A DNA stretch of 64,000 nt from the NCBI GenBank assembly GCA_913774625.1, contig CAJYHL010000039.1, positions 1 through 64,000 on the forward strand, in the 5' to 3' direction. Shown piece after piece: positions 49,015-58,452 of this stretch (positions are counted from its first letter, which is position 1; every line of letters starts with the position of its first letter). The translations under genes were made by a program, and so were the position numbers. Under the pieces are notes generated by a model. The model did no database searches, was not told the DNA's origin, and was given only the letters and a program-made list of their open reading frames with translations. The stretch comes from an uncultured Acidovorax sp. Lineage in GTDB: Bacteria > Pseudomonadota > Gammaproteobacteria > Burkholderiales > Burkholderiaceae_C.

Positions 49015-49631
49015 TCCTGATCAACCTGCTTCCCCACCGCGAGGCCGCCCGGAAGCGGCGGCGCGAGGCCTATCAGGCCGCCATGGTGGCCTCCGCTCTG
49101 GTGGGCCTGGTCATCGCCGCGCTCATCTACTGGTGGTTCCAGATGATGATTTCCGACCAGCAGGATCGCAACGCCTTCCTCAAGCGCGAAATCACGGTGC
49201 TCGAGGGACAGATCAAGGAGATCGCGACGCTCGAGGATGAAATCACCGCTCTGCGGGCTCGGCAGAAAGCGGTCGAAGACCTGCAGTCCGATCGCAATCT
49301 GCCCGTGCATCTGCTCAACGAACTGGTCAAGCAGCTGCCCGATGGTGTCTACATCACCAGCCTCAAGCAGGACGGCGACATCGTGACCATGCAGGGCATG
49401 GCGCAGTCCAACGAACGCGTTTCGGAAATGCTGCGCAACCTCACCGACAACACGCCCTGGTTCAGCAAGCCTGAGCTGGTCGAGATCGTGGCGGCCAATG
49501 TGGCGCTGACACCGCGTGACCAGCGCCGCGTGGCGGCGTTCACCCTCCGGTTCCGCCTGGTGCGCAGCAGCGAGGCGCAAAAAGCCGCCGCGTCCCCGCA
49601 GAATGCCGCTGCCGGCACGGCCAGGAAGTAA
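49011..49631 (+). CDS. pilN: Type IV pilus assembly protein PilN
   Basis: The 206-residue bitopic protein has the PilM-binding N-terminal motif ILINLLPHREAARKRR, a membrane segment (AAMVASALVGLVIAALIYWWF), a coiled-coil stretch and a small periplasmic domain that pairs with PilO. It starts with GTG overlapping the pilM stop. Confidence 0.95.
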   Translation: MILINLLPHREAARKRRREAYQAAMVASALVGLVIAALIYWWFQMMISDQQDRNAFLKREITVLEGQIKEIATLEDEITALRARQKAVEDLQSDRNLPVHLLNELVKQLPDGVYITSLKQDGDIVTMQGMAQSNERVSEMLRNLTDNTPWFSKPELVEIVAANVALTPRDQRRVAAFTLRFRLVRSSEAQKAAASPQNAAAGTARK

Positions 49632-49635
49632 GCGC

Positions 49636-50307
49636 ATGGCGACCACCAAAGCCCCTCGTATCGATTTCGCGCGCCTGCAGGGCGACCTGCAGCGCCAGTT
49701 CCAGAACCTGGATCCCAAGGACCCCTCCCGCTGGCCCATCGTGCCGCGGGTGTTGCTGTGCGTTGTCATCACCCTCGGCGTTACCGCGTTGCTCTGGTTC
49801 GTCAAGCTCAGCGACTACGAGGCCGAACTCGACGCCGAGCGCGCTACCGAGCAGACCCTGCGCGCCGACTACCAGGGCAAGCTGGTCAAGGCGGTCAATC
49901 TCGAAGAGCTCAAGAAGCAGCGCGAGCAGGTCCAGCAGTACGTGATCCAGTTGGAAAAGCAGCTTCCGAGCAAGGCGGAAATGTCGGCCCTGCTGTCCGA
50001 CATCAACCAGGCGGGCCTGGGGCGCAGCCTGCAGTTCGAGCTCTTCCGCCCGGGGCAGGTGGTGGTGCGCGACTACTACGCCGAGCTGCCCATCGCCCTG
50101 CGCGTGACCGGCAAGTACCACGACATGGGCGCCTTCGCGGCCGACGTGGCCAACCTGTCGCGGATCGTCACCCTGAACAACCTGTCGATCACGGCTTCCA
50201 AGGATTCGCCCATGCTGACGATGGATGCCACCGCCCGGACCTTCCGCTACTTGGATGCCGATGAGATCCAGGCGCAGCGCAACGCAGCCGCAGGGAAGAA
50301 GAAATGA
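49636..50307 (+). CDS. pilO: Type IV pilus assembly protein PilO
   Basis: This 223-residue bitopic protein has a cytoplasmic tail, one membrane segment (VLLCVVITLGVTALLWFV), a coiled coil (about 75-115) and a periplasmic ferredoxin-like domain (LFRPGQVVVRDYYAELPIALRVTGKYHDMGAF). It forms the PilN-PilO scaffold. The ATG at 49636 comes four bases after the pilN stop, and the gene overlaps pilP by four bases. Confidence 0.95.
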   Translation: MATTKAPRIDFARLQGDLQRQFQNLDPKDPSRWPIVPRVLLCVVITLGVTALLWFVKLSDYEAELDAERATEQTLRADYQGKLVKAVNLEELKKQREQVQQYVIQLEKQLPSKAEMSALLSDINQAGLGRSLQFELFRPGQVVVRDYYAELPIALRVTGKYHDMGAFAADVANLSRIVTLNNLSITASKDSPMLTMDATARTFRYLDADEIQAQRNAAAGKKK

Positions 50308-50852
50308 TCGCCTCTGCACGATGCATGGCCGCCGTGCTGCTCGCCACGGGTGTTCTCGCGGGCTGCGGCTCCTCCGGAGAGGAGGAGCTCCGTACCTGGA
50401 TGCAGGAACTGCGCGCATCGACTCGGCCCCGCGTGGTTCCCATCACCGCGCCCAAGCAGTTCATCCCGCAGAGCTACACGGGCGAGTCCGGCATGGATCC
50501 CTTCAACGTCGCCAAGCTCACCCAGGCCCTGAGGCGCGATTCCGCTCAGTCCAGCAGTTCGTCCTCGCTGGTCGCGCCGGAGATGGCGCGCCGCAAGCAG
50601 CCGCTGGAGGCCTATCCGCTGGATGCGATGGTGATGGTCGGCAGCCTCAACAAGGCTGGAACGCCCACGGCCCTGCTGCGGGTCGAAAAGCTGCTCTATC
50701 AGGTGCGCGTGGGCGATTACATCGGCCAGAACTACGGCAAGATCGTGAAGATCACCGAAACGGGAATACAGATCCGCGAGATCGTCCAGGATACGAATGG
50801 CGACTGGGTCGAGCGCATGACCACGCTCGATCTGCAAGAGGGAAAGAGGTAA
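50304..50852 (+). CDS. pilP: Type IV pilus lipoprotein PilP
   Basis: The 182-residue lipoprotein (AAVLLATGVLAGC lipobox) connects the PilNO scaffold to the secretin. The C-terminal beta domain includes YPLDAMVMVGSLNKAG, YQVRVGDYIGQNYGKIVKITE and WVERMTTLDLQEG, the usual HR-domain-like fold. Confidence 0.95.
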   Translation: MIASARCMAAVLLATGVLAGCGSSGEEELRTWMQELRASTRPRVVPITAPKQFIPQSYTGESGMDPFNVAKLTQALRRDSAQSSSSSSLVAPEMARRKQPLEAYPLDAMVMVGSLNKAGTPTALLRVEKLLYQVRVGDYIGQNYGKIVKITETGIQIREIVQDTNGDWVERMTTLDLQEGKR

Positions 50853-50855
50853 GCA

Positions 50856-53003
50856 ATGAACTACAAAAACCGCCCATGGCTCGGGTGTCTTCGCGCGGCG
50901 ACCCTGGTGGCAGGTGCGGCCTTCCTGACGGCCTTCGCTTTCGCCAAGGGGACCATCCAGTCCGTGACCGGCGCCGTGCAGGGGGGATCGGAGACGGTGC
51001 TCATCCAGCTGTCGGAGCCGCTGGCTGCAGTACCGACGGGTTTCGCCATACAGTCGCCGGCCCGCATCGCGCTGGACTTCCCGGGCGTGAGCAATGGCAC
51101 GGGCCGCTCGCTCATCGACATCAATCAGGGCAACATCAAGTCGGCCAACATCGTTGAAGCCGGCGACCGGGCCCGCTTGGTGCTGAACCTGAAGCAGCCG
51201 ACGGCCTATCAGGCCGAGGTGCAGGGCAACACCCTGCTGGTCAAGCTGTCTCCGGTGGTCACCAAGACCAACATGACGCAGGCCGCCCCTGTCGTCTTCG
51301 CGGAAGACCGCAACAGCAATGTCCAGGCGCTGCGCGACCTGGATTTCCGGCGTGGCAGGGATGGTGCGGGGCGCGTCGTGGTCACCTTGCCCAACAACCA
51401 GGTGGGCGTGGATTTGCGGCAGCAAGGCAAGTCGCTGGTGGTGGAGTTCATGCATTCGTCTCTGCCCGAAGGCCTGCGCCGCCGCCTGGATGTGACGGAC
51501 TTCGGCACGCCCGTGCAGCTCATCACGGCATCGCAGCAGGGCGACCGCGTCCGGCTGGTGATCGATCCGATCGGCGACTGGGAGCACAGCGCCTACCAGA
51601 GTGACGGCCAGTTCGTCGTGGAGGTTCGCCAGAAGCGGGTGGACCTGAGCAAGCTGACCCAGGGGCCCAGCTACAGCGGCGAAAAGCTGTCGCTGAACTT
51701 CCAGAACATCGAGGTGCGTTCGCTGCTGCAGGTGATCGCCGACTTCACCAACTTCAACATCGTCACTTCGGACACCGTCACGGGCGCACTCACCCTGCGG
51801 CTGAAGGACGTGCCCTGGGACCAGGCGTTGCAGATCATCATGGACGCCAAGGGTCTGGGCATGCGCAAGTCCGGCACGGTGCTGTGGATCGCCCCCAAGG
51901 ACGAGATCGACGAGCGCACGCGCAAGGACTACGAAGCGGCGCAGGCCATTCGCCGTCTTGAGCCCCTGCGCACCCAGGCGTACCAGCTGAACTACGCCAA
52001 GGCGGCTGACATGGTGACCCAGCTGTCCACCAGCAACAGCAGCGGCGTCGTGGGCGCCACTGGGCAGAACAACCGTTTCCTTTCCGAGCGTGGCAGTGCG
52101 CTGGCCGAGCCGCGGACCAACCAGCTCTTCGTGACGGATACACCGTCCAAGCTGGAAGAGGTGCGCCTTCTGCTGCAGACCCTGGACGTGCCGGTGCGGC
52201 AGGTGATGATCGAAGCGCGCATCGTGGAGGCGCGTGATTCCTTCGGCCGCTCCCTGGGGGTGCGTCTGGGCGGCGGCGATCTGCGCGCCAACCGCGGCGG
52301 CGACGGTGGCTACGGCATAGGCGGCAACAACCGCGTGGCCGTGGGTACGGGCTACGGCAATGCCGTCAACTCGACCGGCTTCGGTTCCGCAGTGGACGTG
52401 GGCGGCAGCTTCGTCAACCTGCCGGCTTCCGTGGCCGGCGTGAACACCGTAGGTACTTTCGCTCTGTCGATCTTCAATTCGGCCGCGAACCGTTTCCTGG
52501 CGCTGGAACTCTCCGCCATGGAAGCCGATGGCCAGGGCAAGATCGTTTCCAGCCCGCGGCTGATCACGGCCGACCAGACGAAGGCGCTGATCGAGCAGGG
52601 CACCGAATACCCCTACTCGGTGACGGCCCCCAATGGCGCCACGACCATCGCCTTCAAGAAAGCCGTCCTGAAGCTGGAGGTAGTGCCGCAGATCACGCCT
52701 GAAGGCAACATCATCCTGGACCTGGACGTGAACAAGGACAGCCGCGGCGAGAGCACGACCCAGGGCGTGGCCGTCGATACCAAGCACATCAAGACCCAGG
52801 TGCTGGTGGAGAACGGCGGCACCGTGGTGATCGGTGGCATCTTCACGCTGGAAGAAACCAATCAGGAGAACAAGATTCCCGTGCTGGGCGATGTTCCCGT
52901 GGTGGGCAATCTCTTCAAGAACCGCACGCGTTCGTCCACCAAGCAGGAGATGCTGGTGTTCATCACGCCCAAGGTGATTTCTGACAAGGGACCGGTTCGT
53001 TGA
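50856..53003 (+). CDS. pilQ: Type IV pilus secretin PilQ
   Basis: The 715-residue outer-membrane secretin forms the channel for the pilus. After a signal peptide come AMIN domains (about 35-250), the N0/N1 region (ISLNFQNIEVRSLLQVIADFTNFNIV-type sequence) and the secretin core (VRQVMIEARIVEA, VPQITPEGNIILDLDVNKD, ending GDVPVVGNLFKNRTRSSTKQEMLVFITPKVI). A Gly-rich stretch near 470-495 is a flexible insertion. Confidence 0.96.
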   Translation: MNYKNRPWLGCLRAATLVAGAAFLTAFAFAKGTIQSVTGAVQGGSETVLIQLSEPLAAVPTGFAIQSPARIALDFPGVSNGTGRSLIDINQGNIKSANIVEAGDRARLVLNLKQPTAYQAEVQGNTLLVKLSPVVTKTNMTQAAPVVFAEDRNSNVQALRDLDFRRGRDGAGRVVVTLPNNQVGVDLRQQGKSLVVEFMHSSLPEGLRRRLDVTDFGTPVQLITASQQGDRVRLVIDPIGDWEHSAYQSDGQFVVEVRQKRVDLSKLTQGPSYSGEKLSLNFQNIEVRSLLQVIADFTNFNIVTSDTVTGALTLRLKDVPWDQALQIIMDAKGLGMRKSGTVLWIAPKDEIDERTRKDYEAAQAIRRLEPLRTQAYQLNYAKAADMVTQLSTSNSSGVVGATGQNNRFLSERGSALAEPRTNQLFVTDTPSKLEEVRLLLQTLDVPVRQVMIEARIVEARDSFGRSLGVRLGGGDLRANRGGDGGYGIGGNNRVAVGTGYGNAVNSTGFGSAVDVGGSFVNLPASVAGVNTVGTFALSIFNSAANRFLALELSAMEADGQGKIVSSPRLITADQTKALIEQGTEYPYSVTAPNGATTIAFKKAVLKLEVVPQITPEGNIILDLDVNKDSRGESTTQGVAVDTKHIKTQVLVENGGTVVIGGIFTLEETNQENKIPVLGDVPVVGNLFKNRTRSSTKQEMLVFITPKVISDKGPVR

Positions 53004-53020
53004 GATCGAGGGAGATGAAG

Positions 53021-55039
53021 ATGAAAAAGATGATGACTGGCCTTTTGAGCCTGATACTTGCGGCTGCGCTGGCTGCTTGCGGTGGTGGCGGTGGCAATGC
53101 AGGGACGGTGGGCGGTAACGGAGGCGGTACGACAGGAGGCTCCGGTGGTTCTGGCAGCTCGCCCTCCACGCCTACGACGCCGGCCCCGGCGCTGTCGATC
53201 AGCGTGAAACTGGTCAATGCCTCTGGCCAGACCGTGACCAGCATCACTGCAGGCGGCGCTTTTCAGGTCAGCGCCAATGTGACGGACCAGAATGGCGCCG
53301 TGGTCAGCAACCGTGCTGTCACCTTTGCCGTTAACAACGCCGCCGTCGCAGTGCTGCCGCAGACGACCGCATTGACCGATGCATCGGGCAATGCCAGCGT
53401 TCCCATCAACGCTGCATCGTTCGTTGCGGCGGGTGCGGCCACCGTAACGGCTTCGGCGCAATTGGCGTCTGGTTCCGGCACAGCCGTGACGGGCCAAGGC
53501 TCTACGGATTTTGCTGTGGCTGCAGCGGGACTGTCGCTGTCGCCGCTGTCCATTGGCAACTCCAGCCTGGATGCAGCCGGGAACACCTCGATTGCCGTCA
53601 CCGCACTGGTGAACAACGCGCCCCTTACGGGAACTCCGGTCAATGTGGCGTTCTCCGCATCGTGCGGCCGCATCAATGGCAACAGCGCCTCGGGTGGGGG
53701 CGTGAGCGCCACGACCAATGGGAGCGGAGTGGCCTCGGTGAACTACACCTCCGTCAACGCGGATGGTTCGCTGTGCAGTGGCAACATCGCCATTTCCGCT
53801 TCCAGCACGGGGGCTACCACTCGGACTGCGTCGATCAATGTCGCTGCGCCCGTCGCCAATGCGATTGCCTTTGTCAGTGCAGCACCGAGCCAGATGTTCA
53901 TAGCAGGCTCCGGGGGGACTGAGCAGGCCGCCGTGACGTTCAAAGTGTTCGCGGCATCCAGCACGCCTTTGCCCGGCGTCAATGTGGTCTTCAGCATTCA
54001 GCAAAATCCTGGTGGCGTGGGCCTGAATGCTTCCGGCTCGACGGCCAGCGTGACGGGTACCACAGACCAATCGGGTTTGGTGTCGATTTCGGTGTTCTCG
54101 GGCACGATTCCCGGGCCGGTCAAGGTTCGTGCCAGCTTGGCTTCCACGCCTACCGTTTTCGCTGAGACGCAAAACCTCACCGTGGCTTCTGGCCCACCGT
54201 CCCAGCGCTTCATGAGCCTGTCGGTCAGTAGCTCCAATATCGAAGGGTGGGATTTGGATGGAACCCCCACCACGTTGACCGTTCGGATAGCCGATCGCCA
54301 AGGCAATGCCGTTGCCGATGGCACGGTTGTGAACTTCACTACGGAGGGGGGGCAAGTGGCCAACAGCTGCGCCACGACCACCGTCAACAAGATCTCTTCG
54401 TGCTCTGTGAACTTCACCAGCCAGAATCCACGTCCGGCCGACGGCCGTGTGTCCGTGATCGCCTATCTGGATGGCACCAAGGACTACGACGACCTGAACG
54501 GCAACAATATCTACGACCCCGGCATTGATAACCTAAAGCAGTTGGGTGACGCTTACCGCGACGACAACGAGAACAACGCTTTCGATCCTGGAGAGTTCTT
54601 TGTTTCCTACGGGGGTACGCTCCCTTGTGCGGGATCGGGTGGACTGTTCCCCTCGCGTGCGGACACCTGCAGTTCGGTGTTGAAGGCGACGGTGCGTCAG
54701 GCCGCTGTGCTCTTGTTCGCTTCGTCCAAGCCCATTCTCTCTGGTGTCTCGGCTAGTTCTTCAAGTATCAGCTTCATGTTGGGTAGCGAGGCCAACCCGT
54801 TGCTCCCGATGCCTGTGGGTACGGTCATCACGGCAGTGCCGTTGGTTGATGGCTGTTCCGTGGGCGATATCGGTGGTTCTCCCGTTGTCAATGTGATCCC
54901 CGCTCCGGGTAGTCCGAATCAGGATCTGAAAACGAGGGTGTCGATCGGCTTGAAGGGCTGCGCCTCTGGGCAGAAGGTGACTGTCAAGATCGCCGCTCCC
55001 AGCGGCTTGGTGAGCTCTGCGACAGTGACGTTGAACTGA
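53021..55039 (+). CDS. Large Ig-like domain lipoprotein
   Basis: This 672-residue surface-type lipoprotein (MKKMMTGLLSLILAAALAAC) has a Gly/Ser/Thr linker (about 20-55) and then several Big_1/invasin-like immunoglobulin repeats (VSANVTDQNGAVVSNRAVTF, LTVRIADRQGNAVADGTVVNF). Between 490 and 530, DLNGNNIYDPGID and DDNENNAFDPGEF look like calcium-binding EF-hand/dockerin loops. The ATG at 53021 has a GAGGGAG box at the right distance; an upstream TTG and ATG exist. It is less GC-rich than its neighbours. Function unknown: adhesion, or help to pili encoded just upstream. Confidence 0.85.
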   Translation: MKKMMTGLLSLILAAALAACGGGGGNAGTVGGNGGGTTGGSGGSGSSPSTPTTPAPALSISVKLVNASGQTVTSITAGGAFQVSANVTDQNGAVVSNRAVTFAVNNAAVAVLPQTTALTDASGNASVPINAASFVAAGAATVTASAQLASGSGTAVTGQGSTDFAVAAAGLSLSPLSIGNSSLDAAGNTSIAVTALVNNAPLTGTPVNVAFSASCGRINGNSASGGGVSATTNGSGVASVNYTSVNADGSLCSGNIAISASSTGATTRTASINVAAPVANAIAFVSAAPSQMFIAGSGGTEQAAVTFKVFAASSTPLPGVNVVFSIQQNPGGVGLNASGSTASVTGTTDQSGLVSISVFSGTIPGPVKVRASLASTPTVFAETQNLTVASGPPSQRFMSLSVSSSNIEGWDLDGTPTTLTVRIADRQGNAVADGTVVNFTTEGGQVANSCATTTVNKISSCSVNFTSQNPRPADGRVSVIAYLDGTKDYDDLNGNNIYDPGIDNLKQLGDAYRDDNENNAFDPGEFFVSYGGTLPCAGSGGLFPSRADTCSSVLKATVRQAAVLLFASSKPILSGVSASSSSISFMLGSEANPLLPMPVGTVITAVPLVDGCSVGDIGGSPVVNVIPAPGSPNQDLKTRVSIGLKGCASGQKVTVKIAAPSGLVSSATVTLN

Positions 55040-55068
55040 GCGAATGTGCACGCTTCGAGTACGGTGTT

Positions 55069-55106
55069 CTGCAGGTGGTATGACTCTGATGTCCATCCAC
55101 CTGCAG
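55069..55106 (+). terminator. Hairpin after the Ig-like lipoprotein gene
   Basis: CTGCAGGTGG (55069-55078) pairs perfectly with CCACCTGCAG (55097-55106) across 18 bases. No U-run follows. Confidence 0.5.
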
Positions 55107-55177
55107 TATCCGGTTGTTCGAGCAAGCAGCTGAAGTGCAGAAGCCTCTTGCCGTGAGATGCCGATAGACTCGGCGTC

Positions 55178-56386
55178 ATGACCTCTGTCACCTCTCTTCA
55201 GTCGCGTGGTTTGAAATCTGCCGGCTCGTCAGCTGATTCCAGCGAGTTGATCCTTTCCTCCGATCGGGCTAGCTCGTCCTCCGCGAACCTATCACGCGAC
55301 ACGGTCGCTATCGACCTCGCAGACCGCAGCTACCAGATCGCCATCGGCGCTGGCCTGCTCGATGCGCCTGATACGTTCGCTGGCCTGCCCCAGGCCAGCA
55401 CTGCCGTCATCGTCACCAACAACACCGTGGCGCCGCTCTATGCCGAGCGCCTGGCCAGTGTGCTGCAAGGCCGGCACGCGCAGGTGCATCAGGTCGTTTT
55501 GCCGGATGGCGAAGAACACAAGCACTGGCAGGTGCTCAACCTCATCTTCGACGCCCTGCTCACCCACGGCTGCGACCGCAAGACCGTGCTCTACGCCCTG
55601 GGCGGCGGCGTGATCGGCGACATGACGGGCTTCGCCGCGGCCTCCTACATGCGCGGCGTGCCTTTCGTGCAGGTGCCGACCACGCTGCTGGCGCAGGTCG
55701 ATTCATCGGTGGGTGGCAAGACGGCCATCAACCATCCGCTCGGCAAGAACATGATCGGCGCGTTCTACCAGCCGCAGCTGGTGGTGTGCGATCTCTCCAC
55801 GCTCGATACCCTGCCCGAGCGGGAGATGTCCGCAGGCCTGGCCGAGATCATCAAGTACGGACCTATCGCCGACATGGCATTCATGGACTGGCTCGAAGGC
55901 TCCATCGATGCGCTGCGGGCACGCGAACCGGCCGCATTGGCCCATGCGGTGCGCCGCAGCTGCGAGATCAAGGCCCAGGTGGTGGGGCTGGACGAGCGTG
56001 AATCGGGCTTGCGTGCCATTCTCAATTTCGGCCACACCTTCGGCCACGCGATCGAGGCGGGCATGGGCTATGGCAAGTGGCTGCACGGTGAAGGCGTGGG
56101 CGCGGGCATGGTGATGGCGGCGGAGCTTTCGCAGCGTCTGGGGCTGGTGGATGCGGCTTTCGTCCAGCGGCTGCGCGCGCTCATCGCTCGCGCCGGGCTG
56201 CCTGTGAAAGGGCCGGTGATCGACGCCGAGGACAATGCCGGGCGCTACCTGGCCTGGATGCGGGGCGACAAGAAGTCCGAGGCGGGCGAGATCCGCTTCG
56301 TGCTGATCGACGGTCCTGGCCGCGCGGTGATGCGGGCGGCGCCCGACGCGCTGGTGCGGGAAGTCATCGACGCCTGCTGCGCCTGA
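55178..56386 (+). CDS. aroB: 3-dehydroquinate synthase
   Basis: The enzyme cyclises DAHP to 3-dehydroquinate in the shikimate pathway, using NAD+ and a metal. Conserved segments are [42 protein letters not shown] and [12 protein letters not shown]. At 402 residues it is about 40 longer than usual. The extra N-terminus is Ser-rich and low-complexity ([22 protein letters not shown]) and may be partly a mis-start, but no later ATG precedes the conserved [10 protein letters not shown]. No aroK precedes it. Confidence 0.93.
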   Translation: MTSVTSLQSRGLKSAGSSADSSELILSSDRASSSSANLSRDTVAIDLADRSYQIAIGAGLLDAPDTFAGLPQASTAVIVTNNTVAPLYAERLASVLQGRHAQVHQVVLPDGEEHKHWQVLNLIFDALLTHGCDRKTVLYALGGGVIGDMTGFAAASYMRGVPFVQVPTTLLAQVDSSVGGKTAINHPLGKNMIGAFYQPQLVVCDLSTLDTLPEREMSAGLAEIIKYGPIADMAFMDWLEGSIDALRAREPAALAHAVRRSCEIKAQVVGLDERESGLRAILNFGHTFGHAIEAGMGYGKWLHGEGVGAGMVMAAELSQRLGLVDAAFVQRLRALIARAGLPVKGPVIDAEDNAGRYLAWMRGDKKSEAGEIRFVLIDGPGRAVMRAAPDALVREVIDACCA

Positions 56387-56420
56387 GCCGCGCCATCGGC
56401 CGACATTCCCCTGTCTCTTT

Positions 56421-56476
56421 TGCTCCTGAACATATAGCTGACTGCGCTTGCTGCTCCTCAAGCGCCACAGACAGCT
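56421..56476. repeat. Interspersed repeat remnant between aroB and dgt
   Basis: ATATAGCTGACTGCGCTTGC and CTCAAGCGCCACAGACAGC resemble the same Comamonadaceae repeat as at 25541. It fills most of the aroB-dgt gap. Confidence 0.55.
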
Positions 56477-56482
56477 TCGTCA

Positions 56483-57673
56483 ATGCAAGAAACGCTTCAC
56501 GCCCCCTATGCCAGCGACCCCGCCCGCAGCCGGGGCCGCCGCTTTCCGGAATCCGCCGCACCTACGCGCACCGAATATCAGCGCGACCGCGACCGCATCG
56601 TGCATTCTTCGGCTTTCCGGCGGCTGGTCTACAAGACCCAGGTCTTCCTCAACCACGAGGGCGACATGTTCCGCACGCGGCTCACGCATTCGCTGGAGGT
56701 GGCGCAGCTGGGCCGTTCCATCGCCCGATCGCTGCGCATCAACGAAGACCTGGTCGAGGCGATCGCGCTCGCGCACGACCTGGGCCATACGCCCTTCGGC
56801 CATGCAGGGCAGGACATGCTCGACGAATGCATGGCGGACCACGGCGGCTTCGAGCACAACCTGCAGAGCCTGCGCGTGGTGGATGCGCTGGAGGAGCGCT
56901 ACCCTGCCTACGACGGCCTGAACCTGACGTTCGAGACGCGCGAGGGCATCCTCAAGCACTGCTCGCGCAAGCATGCGGAGCAGATCGAGGCCCGCGAACC
57001 CGGCGGCGTGGGCCAGCGCTTCCTGCTGCGCCAGCAGCCCGGGCTGGAAGCGCAGCTGTGCAACCTGGCCGACGAGATCGCCTACAACGCGCATGACATC
57101 GATGATGGCGTGCGCTCCGGGCTCATCACCATGGAGCAGCTCGAAGACGTGCCGCTCTTCGACCGCTACCGTGTCCAGGCGCTGGCCGAGCACCCGCACC
57201 TGGACCAGACCGCCCACCGTCGCCGGTGGCTGAACGAGGCCATCCGCCGCATGCTCAGCGATCAGGTCTATGACGTGATCGCCACCACCCGGGCCGCATT
57301 GGCTGACGCTGCGCCTGCGGATGCCGACGCCGTGCGCCAGGCGGGCCGGCCGCTGGTGGGTTTCAGCGAGGGCATGCGCGCGGAGTCGCAGACGCTCAAG
57401 CGCTTTCTCTTCAGCCAGCTCTACCGCCATCCGCAGGTCATGGAGACCACCGCGCATGCCAAGCGAATCGTGCGGGAGCTCTTCGCCATCTACATGCAGC
57501 GCCCGCAGGAGATGAAGCCCGCCTTCGCAGCGCGTGCGGCGCAGGCCCTGGGCGAAGAAGACGGGGCGCAGGAGAAGCTGGCCCGCACGGTGGCGGATTT
57601 CGTCGCCGGCATGACCGACCGTTTCGCCAGCGGCGAACATCAGCGGCTGACGGGCCTGCGCCTGCTGGGCTGA
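56483..57673 (+). CDS. dgt: dGTP triphosphohydrolase-like protein
   Basis: The 396-residue HD-domain enzyme hydrolyses deoxynucleoside triphosphates to deoxynucleosides and triphosphate. Metal ligands: His in RTRLTHSLEVAQ, HD in ALAHDLGHTPFGHAGQDML and Asp in ADEIAYNAHDIDDG. SAFRRLVYKTQVFLNHEGD is typical. It is followed by the DUF1415 gene. Confidence 0.93.
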   Translation: MQETLHAPYASDPARSRGRRFPESAAPTRTEYQRDRDRIVHSSAFRRLVYKTQVFLNHEGDMFRTRLTHSLEVAQLGRSIARSLRINEDLVEAIALAHDLGHTPFGHAGQDMLDECMADHGGFEHNLQSLRVVDALEERYPAYDGLNLTFETREGILKHCSRKHAEQIEAREPGGVGQRFLLRQQPGLEAQLCNLADEIAYNAHDIDDGVRSGLITMEQLEDVPLFDRYRVQALAEHPHLDQTAHRRRWLNEAIRRMLSDQVYDVIATTRAALADAAPADADAVRQAGRPLVGFSEGMRAESQTLKRFLFSQLYRHPQVMETTAHAKRIVRELFAIYMQRPQEMKPAFAARAAQALGEEDGAQEKLARTVADFVAGMTDRFASGEHQRLTGLRLLG

Positions 57674-57789
57674 CCGGCGCGTGGGGGGAGGGCAGGGCAA
57701 GTCCCTAAAATGGGCAGCCGCGCTGGAAAGATCCGTCTTTTCGCGCTTTTTTCTTTTGCGCCTGCGCTGCCCCAATGCTCCCCCACGCC

Positions 57790-58452
57790 ATGACGACCAC
57801 TCCCCCGCCCTCCGTGCCGCCGGCCGGCTCCGCCGCAGCACCGCTGCACCCTCGCTCTGCCGATGACGAGGTGGTGGTGCAGGACACCATCCGCTGGCTG
57901 GAGCGCGCGGTCATCGGCCTCAACCTCTGCCCCTTCGCCAAGGGCGTCCATACCAAGGGCCAGATCCATTACGTCGTCAGCGCGGCCACCGATGCGCGCG
58001 AGCTGCTGGAAGAGTTGCAGCGCGAGCTGGAGGCCCTGGCGGAAATCTCTGCCGAGAAGCGCGACACCACGCTGCTGATGGCGCCCGAGTGCATGGGCGA
58101 CTTCCTGGACTTCAACGACTTCCTGGCGCTGGCGGACGATCTGGTGGACGCGATGGACCTGGGCGGCATCCTGCAGGTGGCTTCCTTCCATCCGCAGTTC
58201 CAGTTCGAAGGCACGACGGTGGACGATGTGACCAACGCCACCAACCGCGCTCCCTACCCCACGCTGCACCTGCTGCGCGAAGAGAGCATCGACCGTGCCG
58301 TGGAGGCCTTTCCCGAGGCCGAGGCCATCTTCGAGCGCAACATCGAAGTGCTGGAAGAGCTGGGTGCCGAGGGCTGGGCCGCGCTGGACGTGGGCCCGCG
58401 CCGCTGCCCGGTCCACCATGCGGGCAGCACGCCCGCGAAGGACGGCGCATGA
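57790..58452 (+). CDS. DUF1415 family protein
   Basis: The 220-residue cytosolic protein is conserved in proteobacteria but uncharacterised. Typical segments are TIRWLERAVIGLNLCPFAKG, LMAPECMGDFLDFNDFL, FHPQFQFEGT and the C-terminal LHLLREESIDRAVE. The ATG at 57790 is chosen; another at 57775 adds five residues. The stop overlaps the next start. Confidence 0.88.
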   Translation: MTTTPPPSVPPAGSAAAPLHPRSADDEVVVQDTIRWLERAVIGLNLCPFAKGVHTKGQIHYVVSAATDARELLEELQRELEALAEISAEKRDTTLLMAPECMGDFLDFNDFLALADDLVDAMDLGGILQVASFHPQFQFEGTTVDDVTNATNRAPYPTLHLLREESIDRAVEAFPEAEAIFERNIEVLEELGAEGWAALDVGPRRCPVHHAGSTPAKDGA

